Positions 7,150 through 16,821 of a stretch of 28,296 nucleotides of DNA are shown here, one piece after another. The translations under genes and the position numbers were made by a program. Positions within the stretch are counted from its first letter, which is position 1, and every line of letters begins with the position of its first letter. Source of the DNA: Planctomycetaceae bacterium (GTDB taxonomy: Bacteria > Planctomycetota > Planctomycetia > Pirellulales > UBA1268); assembly GCA_018694455.1 (NCBI GenBank), contig JABHNP010000340.1, positions 1 to 28,296 on the forward strand. The letters are read 5' to 3'. Under the pieces are notes generated by a model. That model worked only from the letters and a program-made list of their open reading frames with translations, did no database searches and was not told the origin of the DNA.

Positions 7150-9771
7150 TTGCTTATGTGGACGCCGGTACGAGGGTTTATCCTCACAGACAGTGCCGAA
7201 CGGTTTATGGTTGCTCTGTGCCAGCGTAAATTAAGAAAAAATAGCTTCACACTTTGTTGTTGCATCAGCCTTCTGCTAGGTAACTGTTTCAGTACTGTGG
7301 CAATATGTCTCGCAGTACAGCCCGATACGCTGACATTTAATCATGACATACGACCGATTTTGTCGCGGCACTGCTTTGCATGCCATGGGCCCGATAGCGA
7401 AGATCGACAGGCTGGCTTACGACTTGATAGTAGCGAGGAGGCACTTCAAGAACTTGATAGTGGTATGCGGGCGATTATTCCTGGAAACCCAGGAGAGAGT
7501 GAATTAATTACCCGTATCTTTGAAAAAGACCCCGATGTCATCATGCCACCACCAGAAAGTAATCATGTACTGACACATGATCAAAAAAAGATTCTCAGTG
7601 ACTGGGTAGCCAAGGGAGCAGAATACCAGCCGCATTGGGCTTACGTTCCTCCAGAAAGTCACCAGATTCCAAAAAGTGATGATGATCAATGGTGCTTTCA
7701 TTGGATTGATTCTTTCATCAAAGCACGATTAGATAAAAAAGGAATTTCTCCAACGACTGATGCTGACCCAATCACTTTGGTTCGTCGACTGACGTTTGAT
7801 CTCACCGGTCTGCCGCCGACACCAGCAGAAATTGATGCGTATCTTTCAAATGATGCATCTGATCGATATGAGCAGCTTGTTGAAAAACTTCTAGTTTCTC
7901 CTCGACATGCAGAGCGTCTTGCGAGCTGGTGGCTTGATCTTGTTCGGTACGCAGACACGGTTGGATATCACGGTGATCAGACACACAGTGCATCACCCTA
8001 TCGCGACTGGGTGATAGCAGCGTTCCAAAAGAATCTACATTTTAATCGATTTACTGAAATGCAAATTGCTGGCGATTTTGTCGATAAAAACCCTGGCGAA
8101 CACCCAGAGGACCGCCTTCTTGCAGGTGCCTATAACCGTCTATTACAGACGACACATGAAGGTGGGTTGCAGGTAAAAGAATATCGAACGATCTATCAGG
8201 CTGACAGGATACGCAACTTTTCAGCAGTATGGCTTGGAGCTACGGTCGGCTGTGCACAGTGCCACGACCATAAATACGATCCATATACCAGTCGAGATTT
8301 CTACGCCCTTGGAGCTTTTTTTGCTGACATTGATGATGAGACGCATATGGGCGTTGGGGGTCGTGGAGGTGGAACGAACACACTTCCTACTACTCGTGAC
8401 CCCGAACAGGCTGTGGTTGGTCCCTTTGATAGGGAGTTGGCCACTACGCTTGATGCAGCAATTCAACAGGCACGTGTAAGCCTCCCTCCACTTCCGCAGC
8501 AGGAGCAGTTGGCGGCAGACGACAACTCGAGGAATGGAACTGATAAAGATCAAAGTGGAGAACAGCCGTCGGTCCAAAATAAGACAAAGCATCCTGACGA
8601 TGTCGAACCACCAGAAATTATTGAGGCAAGGAAGTATCTGAAGGCGCTTGAGCAAGAGAGGGGTTCTCTTGAGCGAAAGCTCATGATTACCCAACAACTT
8701 AAGACACCACGTGTTGTTCGAGTGTTGCATCGTGGAAACTGGATGGATGAATCTGGAGAGGTTGTGGAGCCTGCTGTACCAAGCTTTCTCGGATCAGTTG
8801 AAGCGAGTGAGCGTGCAACGCGAGCGGATCTTGCCCACTGGTTAGTTGCACCGGTCGTCGAGGACGGTGTTGGAGAATTTACAGCGCGGGTGATTGCCAA
8901 CAGGATATGGTCAATTTTTTTTGGTGCTGGCCTCTGTCGATCAGTAAATGATTTTGGTGGCCAGGGTGAACCACCAGACTACCCTAAGCTTCTTGATCAG
9001 CTTGCTCTCGAGTTTTTTGAAAATAACTGGGATGTTCGGCATCTTATTCGATGCATTGTAATGAGTCACGCATATCGAATGTCATCTGATGTTTCTCTTG
9101 AAATTTTAAAGAGTGATCCTGAGAACAGGCTGTTGGCACGTCAAGGACGGTGGCGTTATCACGCTGAAGGCGTTCGAGATGCAGTTTTGCTAGCGAGTGG
9201 TCTCCTCGTTGAGGGGCTAGGTGGACCGAGTATTCATCCATATCAGCCGGCAGGGTATTACCAGCATTTGAATTTTCCCATACGTACCTACAGCCAAGAT
9301 GTGAATGAACAGCAGTGGAGACGAGGTCTGTATGTTCATTGGCAACGGATGTTCCTTCATCCGCAGCTACTTGCTTTCGATGCTCCCTCAAGAGAAGAGT
9401 GTACTGCCGCACGCATGCGATCAAACACCCCTAAGGCAGCACTTGTTTTGCTGAATGATCCGACATTCGTCGAGGCGGCAAGGAATCTTGCTGAACGTGT
9501 TATGACCGAGGTTGATGAGGATCAGGAGCGCCTTACTTTGTTGTGGCGGCTAGCCGTTTCACGAAAACCTGATTCTGATGAACAAGAAATTCTTACCAAT
9601 CTTTTACATCGCCGCAGGCAGGAATATAAGGACAAGCCAAAGCTAGCAGAAGAACTGCTTTCTATTGGTATTTCATCGACCGATGCCACGCTGGATCTCA
9701 TTGAACGAGCAGCATGGACAGCAACAGCACGAGTAGTGCTCAATCTTCGTGAGGCAATTGGTCGGTACTAG
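7150..9771 (+). CDS. PSCyt1-DUF1549-DUF1553 cytochrome-type protein
   Basis: This planctomycete-specific exported protein (873 residues as drawn) combines three domains. PSCyt1 has the heme-binding motif CFACH at residues 75-79 and a likely Met ligand in DVIMPPP. DUF1549 (PSCyt2) covers about residues 170-400 and ends with a second CxxCH, CAQCHDHKYDP, from residue 368. DUF1553 (PSD1) covers about 580-850, with the typical ANRIWSIFFG and NDFGGQGEPP segments. A hydrophobic segment at about 33-55 should target it across the membrane. Such proteins are almost always paired with DUF1501 genes, as here; they are presumed redox proteins tied to polymer degradation, but no reaction is proven. The start is uncertain: TTG 7150, ATG 7156 or ATG 7207 are all in frame, and none has a strong ribosome-binding site. 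A hydrophilic, low-complexity linker lies near 455-485. Confidence 0.9.
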   Translation: MLMWTPVRGFILTDSAERFMVALCQRKLRKNSFTLCCCISLLLGNCFSTVAICLAVQPDTLTFNHDIRPILSRHCFACHGPDSEDRQAGLRLDSSEEALQELDSGMRAIIPGNPGESELITRIFEKDPDVIMPPPESNHVLTHDQKKILSDWVAKGAEYQPHWAYVPPESHQIPKSDDDQWCFHWIDSFIKARLDKKGISPTTDADPITLVRRLTFDLTGLPPTPAEIDAYLSNDASDRYEQLVEKLLVSPRHAERLASWWLDLVRYADTVGYHGDQTHSASPYRDWVIAAFQKNLHFNRFTEMQIAGDFVDKNPGEHPEDRLLAGAYNRLLQTTHEGGLQVKEYRTIYQADRIRNFSAVWLGATVGCAQCHDHKYDPYTSRDFYALGAFFADIDDETHMGVGGRGGGTNTLPTTRDPEQAVVGPFDRELATTLDAAIQQARVSLPPLPQQEQLAADDNSRNGTDKDQSGEQPSVQNKTKHPDDVEPPEIIEARKYLKALEQERGSLERKLMITQQLKTPRVVRVLHRGNWMDESGEVVEPAVPSFLGSVEASERATRADLAHWLVAPVVEDGVGEFTARVIANRIWSIFFGAGLCRSVNDFGGQGEPPDYPKLLDQLALEFFENNWDVRHLIRCIVMSHAYRMSSDVSLEILKSDPENRLLARQGRWRYHAEGVRDAVLLASGLLVEGLGGPSIHPYQPAGYYQHLNFPIRTYSQDVNEQQWRRGLYVHWQRMFLHPQLLAFDAPSREECTAARMRSNTPKAALVLLNDPTFVEAARNLAERVMTEVDEDQERLTLLWRLAVSRKPDSDEQEILTNLLHRRRQEYKDKPKLAEELLSIGISSTDATLDLIERAAWTATARVVLNLREAIGRY

Positions 9772-9773
9772 TT

Positions 9774-9799
9774 AAAAGGTAGGATAAAAAAGGTAGGAT
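9774..9799 (+). repeat. Short tandem direct repeat between the cytochrome and DUF1501 genes
   Basis: AAAAGGTAGGAT occurs twice, at 9774-9785 and 9788-9799. Each copy contains a Shine-Dalgarno-like GGTAGGA but no start codon at useful distance; the DUF1501 gene has its own AGGA at 9842-9845. Confidence 0.5.
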
Positions 9800-9853
9800 T
9801 TTCCATCGAGAATTTTCCCATAAGTAAAGAGTCGCGAAAGCAGGATACCTTTC

Positions 9854-11290
9854 ATGCAGTTTCAATCAGATATTCATCGTCGGACATTCCTTGCTCGAAG
9901 TGGCTTGAATATCGGTGCGGCGGCACTAACGAGCCTTCTTGCAAGTGATGCGGTTGCAGCACCGGGTGGTCTACAGCAGCAGTCAGGCGTTGGGAAGATG
10001 GAAGTACTACATCACCCGCCGCGTGCAAAAGCAGTGATTTTTCTTTGCTTGGCAGGTGGCCCTAGTCACTTAGAAACATTTGACCATAAACCTGTTCTGT
10101 CAGAACAAGACGGAAAGGAGATGCCAGAAAGCATTACAGCTGGTCAGCCAATCGCACAGCTTCAAGGAAAAAAACTTTTATGTCTCGGGCCGCGTAAGCC
10201 CTTTCGGCGTTTCGGTGAGTGTGGTACCAAGATAAGCGAACATTTTACTCGATTAGGAAGCCTTGCCGATCGCTTTACGATCATTCGAAGCATGGTCACA
10301 GAGCAGATTAATCATGACCCCGCCCATACCTTTATGAATTGTGGAACGGCTCTTTCAGGTCGACCGAGCATGGGTGCCTGGGTGACCTATGGTTTAGGAA
10401 GTGAAGCAGATGATCTTCCTGGGTTCGTTGTGATGACAAGCAAATTGGGACGCAATCCTCAACCTATTGCGGCTCGGCAGTGGCATTCTGGTTTTTTACC
10501 AGGGCAATTTCAGGGTGTTGAATTTTCGATGAGTGGATCACCGGTGCATTATGTGCAAAATCCGGCTGGTGTATCTGATGTACACCAGGGCGATGTGATT
10601 CAAACAGTTGCAGCTCTTGAGCAACATCGGCTGACAAAAATACATGATCCTGATGTTGCAACACGTATCCGACAATACGAACTAGCATTTCGAATGCAGA
10701 CGAGTGTCCCGCAGCTTGCGGATCTTTCTGGAGAGACGCCAGAAACGCTTGCTCTTTACGGAGCAGAGCCCGGTAAGGCAACAGTAGGAACCAATTGCCT
10801 CATGGCACGGAGGCTCGTTGAGCGAGGGGTCCGTTTCGTCCATCTCTATCACAGCGATTGGGATCATCACGGTGGAATTGATCGCTTTATGGGAGAAATT
10901 TGCCCGCCAACAGATCAAGCTGCCGCTGCACTTTTGACCGACCTTGATCGTCGTGGGCTGTTGAACGAAACCTTGGTAATCATTGGAGGTGAATTTGGTA
11001 GGACGCCAATGGGCCAAGGAAAAGAAAAGCAGATCGGGCGAGATCACCATATAAAAGGTTTTAGTACCATACTGGCCGGAGGAGGTATTCGGGGTGGTGT
11101 GACCTACGGGGCCACAGATGACTTTGGATATCACGCTGTTGAAAACATTGTCCATGTCCGGGATTTACATGCGACGATGTTGCACCTTTTAGGCATTGAT
11201 CACAACCGTTTTTCGGTTGAGTATCAAGGTCTGGATACAAAACTGACAGGTGTAGAACCAGCCGCACCTGTTTATGATCTATTTTCGTGA
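9854..11290 (+). CDS. DUF1501 protein, Tat-exported
   Basis: This 478-residue DUF1501 protein belongs to the alkaline-phosphatase/sulfatase-like fold group common in planctomycetes. It has a twin-arginine signal at the start (HRRTFLARSG, residues 8-17, followed by a hydrophobic, alanine-rich segment cleaved near VAA). Typical segments are FLCLAGGPSHLETFDHKP (about 63-80), GTNCLMARRLVERGVRFV (about 312-329), DWDHHGG (about 335) and GGEFGRTPMG (about 378-387). The DHH and GRTP segments are where the family would bind metal, though catalysis is unproven. It lies 82 bases after the PSCyt1-DUF1549-DUF1553 gene on the same strand, the standard arrangement, so the two are probably co-expressed. The ATG at 9854 has AGGA eight bases upstream, and its position just before the twin arginines supports this start. 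Confidence 0.92.
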   Translation: MQFQSDIHRRTFLARSGLNIGAAALTSLLASDAVAAPGGLQQQSGVGKMEVLHHPPRAKAVIFLCLAGGPSHLETFDHKPVLSEQDGKEMPESITAGQPIAQLQGKKLLCLGPRKPFRRFGECGTKISEHFTRLGSLADRFTIIRSMVTEQINHDPAHTFMNCGTALSGRPSMGAWVTYGLGSEADDLPGFVVMTSKLGRNPQPIAARQWHSGFLPGQFQGVEFSMSGSPVHYVQNPAGVSDVHQGDVIQTVAALEQHRLTKIHDPDVATRIRQYELAFRMQTSVPQLADLSGETPETLALYGAEPGKATVGTNCLMARRLVERGVRFVHLYHSDWDHHGGIDRFMGEICPPTDQAAAALLTDLDRRGLLNETLVIIGGEFGRTPMGQGKEKQIGRDHHIKGFSTILAGGGIRGGVTYGATDDFGYHAVENIVHVRDLHATMLHLLGIDHNRFSVEYQGLDTKLTGVEPAAPVYDLFS

Positions 11291-11574
11291 ACAGATCTTT
11301 GCAGTATTCAGGATCGATACCCTAGACGTTTTTTCCTCGGGCTGTTTGGAAATCTTTTTGGCTAGGTGGTGGCAGCATTTCATGTCATCTCAATAAAGAG
11401 CAAATTCATTCGAGGTACTTTTTTCGTGAAAAACAAGGCATGTAAATAGAACATCATGCCTGAGGATATTAAAAACAGACTACGAGCAAATTGCCAAAAA
11501 GAATATTTTGACAAACATCGTAGTGAAGAAAAATGTAACTCGAGAATACGTGAGGCAGTGATCTCTTGAAAATA
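11291..11574. other. Intergenic region between convergent genes
   Basis: The DUF1501 gene and the ankyrin-acyltransferase gene converge here. The best structure is AGGCATG at 11436-11442 pairing with CATGCCT at 11455-11461 over a 12-base loop, without a T-run, so it is not a clear terminator. Two short minus-strand frames here look non-coding. Confidence 0.45.
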
Positions 11575-13395
11575 TTAAGGTGTACCGGATTGGAGCGGTG
11601 TTTTCTTTCGAGAGCCGTGAAGCATAAGGCCGATCCACGTATATCGAACAAACAGTTGATATGTGATGAGTAAAATAAATGTGGTACCAAAACAGATGAC
11701 ACAGAGCTTTACGAAGACAGGTAGTCTCCACGTCTGAATTAAACACGCCAGAGCTATTACCAAAGGTATATGCATCAAGTACAGCCAGTACGAAGAATCA
11801 GAAATGTATCGAATGGCTCTACTTTCAGTCGAACACCATGATCGAAAGGCACCGATCAATCCAAAGCACGTGAGCCATGCAAAGAGAATCTGTGGGATGG
11901 CAGTAAGTGCAGGGTTGCCCATAGTGACAAGAGCAGTCGGGAAACAAAGGGCAGCTCCAAGAAAGTGGCACGGCCACCACTGGCCAAGGTTGGTTGCGTT
12001 CTTTCCTGAAACAAACATCGACATGCCAAATCCAAAAAAAATAGCGTAATACACAATGAGATGAGGCTGAGGAAGGATACCCAGGCTGGTGTCTGGACCA
12101 AAGTGCATTCGAGGTGTCATGGTGCCCATGAGAAGCTGTGGAAAAAGTGTGATTGGAACCATCCACCAGATAGAAGCGTTGAGCTGAAAAGGCCATTGTT
12201 TTTCAACGGATATTCCAAGGCCGTGAAAGAGGGACTCAGCGCAGACAAATAACGGAATAAGCCAACATAAAAACCATAGAAACCAGAGGTGATCAAACAC
12301 TCGTGAAAGGATCAGATGACGAGGTTTGAGATTTCCAAAGATACCTTGATCTCGTGGTTCTTTTTTATCGGTATTTCTAAAAGTAGTTTGAAATCGGTCC
12401 GATTTGAGCCAGCCGGCGTATCCGGAACGAATGTTTTCAAGAGTCTTCTTAAATTGAGATTGTTGAAGAGTACGAGTATCTTTTTTTCCAGCATCGACGA
12501 TGTTTTCTTTTTGAGCCGATGAGTCCTGGTGAGAAGGGGCTCCAGCCTCACGAAGAAGCTTTCGTACACGTTCCCGGCCCAATTCAACCCGTTTCTTGTC
12601 GAGCTCCGGTACTCTAAGCCAAGAAGCGATACCCTGAGTCATCTCCCAGTCCGCATTTGTTGAATCAATCGCTGTATCATCATCATCTCCTCGAACACTG
12701 ATATCGATGCCGCGATCCAGTAAGAGCCTGACAACACCCACGCGACCAAGGAAGGCGGCACCATGCAGTGCTGTACGATTACCATCATCTCGTTGTTGAA
12801 CGTTCGCACCTCGATTCAAAAGAAGTTCAGCCACTTTGGTTTTACCAAAGAGTGCAGCAATGTGGAGCGGTGGCATTTTGAACTCTGGATCAGGAGCGTT
12901 GATATCAACCTGCTTTTTCTTTTTGTCAAGAAATGACTTCACCGTCAAAAAGTCACTGCTGCGAATGGCATCGTAGAGATTGTCTGGTTTTTTCTTGGTT
13001 TCATTCGTCTGTTTTTTCGTTGCAATCCTCTTACCATAATTCGTAGCCCAACGACCGACATAGCTATCGAGTGGAACAATGGTGATGGTACCGAGAAGAC
13101 ATGGCAGAAGAATACGCACGCTTCGCTGTCGAAGCATGGTTTGTACGCCTCGCTTCTGCCAAAGCATTGCGGTGAAAAATCCACTCACAAGAAAGAACAA
13201 CGGCATTCTGAAACCATGAATAGCAAGAAAGAGAATCCATACCCATCCCGCTGTTTGTGTGTCACGAATCACAGATAACCCAGGCATAAACGGCATTAAT
13301 CCATGGAGCACTATGCCAAGAAGCATTGCGACGGCCCGAAGAGCATCGAGGTCGTGTCTGCGGGCAATTTTTTTCGAAGAAGTAGGTTCAGGCAT
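11575..13395 (-). CDS. Acyltransferase-3 family membrane protein with inserted ankyrin repeats
   Basis: The frame is 606 residues from the ATG at 13395. A GTG at 13431 overlapping the upstream gene would add 12. N-terminal helices carry the acyltransferase-3 (OafA/OpgC-type) signature Arg-x10-His: R20 and H31 in ALRAVAMLLGIVLHG. Two more helices follow (GFRMPLFFLVSGFF, then RILLPCLLGTITIV). Between helix 3 and the next helix lies an insert of roughly 200 residues. It contains ankyrin repeats (PPLHIAALFGKTKVAELLL and TALHGAAFLGRVGVVRLLL) and a charged linker, after which the remaining helices resume (HLWFLWFLCWLIPLFV onward). Acyltransferase-3 proteins move acyl groups onto cell-surface sugars; the substrate here is unknown. 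By the positive-inside rule the insert would lie outside the cytoplasm, unusual for ankyrin repeats. It is probably translationally coupled to the HTTM-like gene. Confidence 0.85.
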   Translation of the reverse strand: MPEPTSSKKIARRHDLDALRAVAMLLGIVLHGLMPFMPGLSVIRDTQTAGWVWILFLAIHGFRMPLFFLVSGFFTAMLWQKRGVQTMLRQRSVRILLPCLLGTITIVPLDSYVGRWATNYGKRIATKKQTNETKKKPDNLYDAIRSSDFLTVKSFLDKKKKQVDINAPDPEFKMPPLHIAALFGKTKVAELLLNRGANVQQRDDGNRTALHGAAFLGRVGVVRLLLDRGIDISVRGDDDDTAIDSTNADWEMTQGIASWLRVPELDKKRVELGRERVRKLLREAGAPSHQDSSAQKENIVDAGKKDTRTLQQSQFKKTLENIRSGYAGWLKSDRFQTTFRNTDKKEPRDQGIFGNLKPRHLILSRVFDHLWFLWFLCWLIPLFVCAESLFHGLGISVEKQWPFQLNASIWWMVPITLFPQLLMGTMTPRMHFGPDTSLGILPQPHLIVYYAIFFGFGMSMFVSGKNATNLGQWWPCHFLGAALCFPTALVTMGNPALTAIPQILFAWLTCFGLIGAFRSWCSTESRAIRYISDSSYWLYLMHIPLVIALACLIQTWRLPVFVKLCVICFGTTFILLITYQLFVRYTWIGLMLHGSRKKTPLQSGTP

Positions 13396-13418
13396 GCGTC
13401 TTTTCAAATGGTGACATG

Positions 13419-14879
13419 CTAGTGTCTGCACGGCATTGGTTTGTCGAGTCTACCGATCGGACGAAAAACAAGAAATCGTGAGAGGTACCAAGGATGTGGC
13501 TTTAAGAGTTCAGCATCTCCCGGCGCACCTTTCTTTTTGAAAAAAATATCTTCAGGATTTTTCGACCGCTTGTATTTTACAAAAAGGTTTTCCCGCTTCC
13601 GAGAAGAGGTGATTCTTCGAAGTTCAAACCAGGTAAGAAGGTCTTTCGTCTTCACGTATTGTTGAAGTTGCCGATCATTCGATCCGAGAATTTCAACAAG
13701 ATCATCCTGGTATCCAAAAAATTTCAGCCGAGGCATGAACAGATGATTGTTTCCAGTTCCTTCTGTTCTTATGTTTGAGAACATCGAAAATGCTGTTGTG
13801 GTCTTGAGGCTGAGGTACGGACAGAATCCATTGAAGACAACAAAAACTGGGAATATCCAGAGGATTCGTAATGGGCGAATCATAGGTTCCGGTGCACTTC
13901 GCCAGCCAGCCTTAACGAGCATCGGTGCGTATGTGGCTGTCAGCCACAAAGCGAATAGAAGCCATGCATAAAACCCAATTGCATTGGCAGTAAAAAAACT
14001 GCCACCAGTTTGATATGCACGAATCTGCAAAAAGCAGGCAAGTCCAAAGATAAATACGGCAGTTAACTTTGCGGCAAGAACACCGAACCTAGGTATTCGT
14101 TGCCAGATCTGAAATGGATTGTCGTGAGATGAAAAAAGAAAAACGGCATACAGCGCGTAGAGCAGGTGGGAAAAGCTATAGATGCCTCCATGTGGGTGAA
14201 GTGCAAGAAACCAGTGAAATAGAAGCCCGAAAATTACAGTGGCAACCCGTGTTGTACGCCACCAGAGGCCAATTGGAATGGCAAGCTCAATAAGAAGCGT
14301 CCCGATGATGGTCGGCCACTGCGTCCACTCACTTGATGGGATGATGGGCACTGATGCAGCAAGCTCTTTGTGCATGGACACAGCACAACTGACCGCAGGG
14401 TTGAGAAAGTCCCAATTCAACTTATGCAGCACAGTGAAGAGATACATGATGATCAAGGAACCCATTATGACAGGACGCATCTGTTCATAAATTGCCGCAC
14501 GGAGTTCGACACACGATAGACGTTTTTTCCAATTGCATGCACCGACGGCAAGAATCGTACCTATCATGGAGGCATGTATGAGCATTTCAAAAAAGATGTG
14601 ATTTGGCACAAAGGGAAGTCTTTGGAACCAGAAGGTGAGACTGGAGAGAAGAAAAACACAGAGAACAGGAATAGATCGTGGAAAAAACAGAAGAAGTAAG
14701 GTTGTGGCCAGAAGTAGCTGTCCGGTGATCATGCTTATCCACCACGGAAAGGAGAGCATGTGAATAAAACTGGCTGTAGCAATTCCGATACTAATGCAGC
14801 CAAAGGATGCATCGAGTGAATGTACAAAAGAGCATGTAGTGAATTGGTTGGCAGTGTCTTCACTCACAGTAGTCACCAA
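13419..14879 (-). CDS. Polytopic membrane protein, HTTM-like
   Basis: This 486-residue protein has about ten hydrophobic segments (for example TGQLLLATTLLLLFF, MGSLIIMYLFTVLH, IIGTLLIELAIPIGLWW, LLYALYAVFLF) and then a hydrophilic C-terminal region of about 120 residues. The segment LHKLNWDFLNPAVSCAV and the later FSNIRTEG-NNHLF resemble HTTM proteins, the bacterial relatives of vitamin K-dependent gamma-carboxylase; the match is from memory and moderate. No enzymatic role is claimed. The start is uncertain: TTG 14879 or GTG 14876 open the frame, with no clear ribosome-binding site. Its stop codon (13419-13421) lies just before the acyltransferase ATG and inside that gene's alternative GTG-started frame. 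This suggests the two membrane proteins are made together, perhaps for cell-surface modification (inference). Confidence 0.55.
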   Translation of the reverse strand: MVTTVSEDTANQFTTCSFVHSLDASFGCISIGIATASFIHMLSFPWWISMITGQLLLATTLLLLFFPRSIPVLCVFLLSSLTFWFQRLPFVPNHIFFEMLIHASMIGTILAVGACNWKKRLSCVELRAAIYEQMRPVIMGSLIIMYLFTVLHKLNWDFLNPAVSCAVSMHKELAASVPIIPSSEWTQWPTIIGTLLIELAIPIGLWWRTTRVATVIFGLLFHWFLALHPHGGIYSFSHLLYALYAVFLFSSHDNPFQIWQRIPRFGVLAAKLTAVFIFGLACFLQIRAYQTGGSFFTANAIGFYAWLLFALWLTATYAPMLVKAGWRSAPEPMIRPLRILWIFPVFVVFNGFCPYLSLKTTTAFSMFSNIRTEGTGNNHLFMPRLKFFGYQDDLVEILGSNDRQLQQYVKTKDLLTWFELRRITSSRKRENLFVKYKRSKNPEDIFFKKKGAPGDAELLKPHPWYLSRFLVFRPIGRLDKPMPCRH

Positions 14880-15066
14880 GCGTATAGTCTAGCGTGAATA
14901 GAAAGTGAAAAATACGATTGGTACAGTGATTGAGTCTGATTTCAGACAGAAGTGGCGGTAGAAAATAGGAATATTCATGAGTGCCGTTGTTCATCTCTAA
15001 CTGCCAGTTGTATGTGAGCAAAACCATGGGTAGATAATGACGTCACTGTTCCAATAACAAATCGAA

Positions 15067-16821
15067 TTATGGTGCACGTTGTGCTTCTAGTAACTCAACG
15101 TCAGTAAAGTAGGCCCCACCATCAGATTCATTTGGGTTCAAGAACCGCGTGATGAGTTCAGTTTTTCCAGCCGGCAGATCTACAGTGAAATGTACGTGTG
15201 ATGACCCGTCGTATATATTCGCCTCGTGGGTTTTACCAGCAACTGTGAGAGAAGCTCGCTCTGCAATCAGAGGTTTATTTGCTTCTTTTGGAAGTTGCCG
15301 CAAGGTGATCCGGTATTTTCCATTTTGTTGAACCATGATGTGCCATGGTCCTGTTACGGGGACTCTGCGATTGATTGAATTGAAATTCCATGGCGGATTT
15401 CCAAATGGTAAATACCAGTCCTGCGAGCAAAGAGTAGTTGGGTTGTCTAGAGGGTTGCCGATATCAATAGCAACGGGTTCCATGCGTGGTGATACAGATT
15501 TCCAGAATGCTTCATAAAGACTACGAAGTTCAGTAATAACTTCTGGATGATCTTCAGCGATATTATTTTGTTGGGAGTGGTCAGTACGGAGATCATAAAG
15601 CTCAATGCCATTGATAAGTCGCCATGGACCTTTACAGACACATGATGTGTCCCATGGCTCTTCAGGATGTGAAAAGCCTGCACCACCATGGAGTTGCGCT
15701 ATGTAGTGGTGCCGATGTGCCGGTAGTTTTTCATCACGAATGTTTGCTGCGAATGAAGTTCCGTCGGGGCAATGATCTTGAGGAAGTTGTATCTCACATA
15801 GATCAAGGAGAGTTGGTAGAAGATCAAGATGAGCCGTCAATCCATGAAAGTCTTTTCCTTCTTTTATTCCGCCTGCAGGCCAATGAAGAAAACAAGGGAC
15901 TCGATGGCCACCCTCATACACAGTCGACTTTTTCCCCCTCATGTGTGCGTTAAAACCACGGAAACTTCCCGCGGGTAGTTCACCCTTAGGAACACCGTTG
16001 GAGGTGCCATTATCTGTCATGAAAACAAGAATTGTATTCTCCGCAAGGCCCAACTCTTCGAGGTGTTTTCGGAATAGTCCTAAGTTGTGATCAATATTGG
16101 CGATCATGCCATAAAAATTTGCACCACTCCCCCAGAGAACAGAATCTCGGTATGGTTCACTCCACTCTGGATTGACTCGGTAAGGCCCATGTGGGGCATT
16201 CGTAGCGAGATATAAAAAGAAAGGTTCTTTTTGATGGCGTTCAACAAATTTTTTGGCTTCTTCAAACCAGATATCTGTGCAATATCCAGTAAATTTTTCA
16301 AAGACACCATTTCTTTCGTAGGTATCGTCAAAATAATCATTTCCGTAGTAGTCTGAAGCTTGGCCAACACCTCCACAGCGATGCCAGAGAACTTCTTGAA
16401 ATCCACGGTCTTGTGGGCGGTGCGGTGCGTTATCTCCAAGATGCCATTTCCCAATCATGCCAGTGGCATACCCAGCATCTGAAAAAATATTTGCCATTGT
16501 TTGCTCATCACGATGGAGCATCGTACGGCCGCTGCTCGTTCGGTAAGCCCCGGTGCGAGCAGGATAGCGACCAGTCATCAGTGCGGCACGAGTTGGCGTG
16601 CAGTAGGGACTCACATGAAAGTTTGTGAGTCGAAGAGATTTCTTATGCAAGCGGTCAATGCAAGGAGTTTTTATGATTGGATTGCCATGACACGCTATGT
16701 CACCGTATCCCTGGTCATCGGTCATGATTACAATGACATTTGGCTGAGCGATTTGTGCGACTGCTTGAATTGGCCCTATAGCACACACCAAAGCAAGCAG
16801 TAGGCAACATCGAATTTTCAT
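15067..16821 (-). CDS. Secreted type I sulfatase (arylsulfatase family)
   Basis: The enzyme hydrolyses sulfate esters, in planctomycetes usually on marine or other sulfated polysaccharides, and works outside the cytoplasm. From the ATG at 16821 (AGGA ten bases upstream) it is 584 residues, beginning with a Sec signal peptide (hydrophobic 6-20, cleavage near VAQ at 23). The metal-binding MTDDQGYGD is at 33-41. The core motif CTPTR at 74-78 supplies Cys74, which would need conversion to formylglycine by a sulfatase-maturating enzyme encoded elsewhere. GKWHLG at 124-129 and FMTDNGTSNG further on complete the active site pattern. After the catalytic domain about 110 C-terminal residues look like a beta-sandwich (NGKYRITLRQLP, then AYFTDVELLEA), possibly glycan binding. 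The frame extends upstream to 16866, but the start before the signal peptide is preferred. Confidence 0.93.
   Translation of the reverse strand: MKIRCCLLLALVCAIGPIQAVAQIAQPNVIVIMTDDQGYGDIACHGNPIIKTPCIDRLHKKSLRLTNFHVSPYCTPTRAALMTGRYPARTGAYRTSSGRTMLHRDEQTMANIFSDAGYATGMIGKWHLGDNAPHRPQDRGFQEVLWHRCGGVGQASDYYGNDYFDDTYERNGVFEKFTGYCTDIWFEEAKKFVERHQKEPFFLYLATNAPHGPYRVNPEWSEPYRDSVLWGSGANFYGMIANIDHNLGLFRKHLEELGLAENTILVFMTDNGTSNGVPKGELPAGSFRGFNAHMRGKKSTVYEGGHRVPCFLHWPAGGIKEGKDFHGLTAHLDLLPTLLDLCEIQLPQDHCPDGTSFAANIRDEKLPAHRHHYIAQLHGGAGFSHPEEPWDTSCVCKGPWRLINGIELYDLRTDHSQQNNIAEDHPEVITELRSLYEAFWKSVSPRMEPVAIDIGNPLDNPTTLCSQDWYLPFGNPPWNFNSINRRVPVTGPWHIMVQQNGKYRITLRQLPKEANKPLIAERASLTVAGKTHEANIYDGSSHVHFTVDLPAGKTELITRFLNPNESDGGAYFTDVELLEAQRAP

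Noticed and set aside
8221..8730. Minus-strand open frame of 169 codons
   Set aside because: Shadow of the DUF1549-DUF1553 gene, no start signal or family pattern.
11436..11461. Hairpin as a bidirectional terminator between convergent genes
   Set aside because: The seven-pair stem has a long loop and no T-run on either side.
14927..14950. GTCTG-ATTT-CAGAC hairpin after the sulfatase gene
   Set aside because: Only five pairs and no T-run; too weak to list as a terminator.
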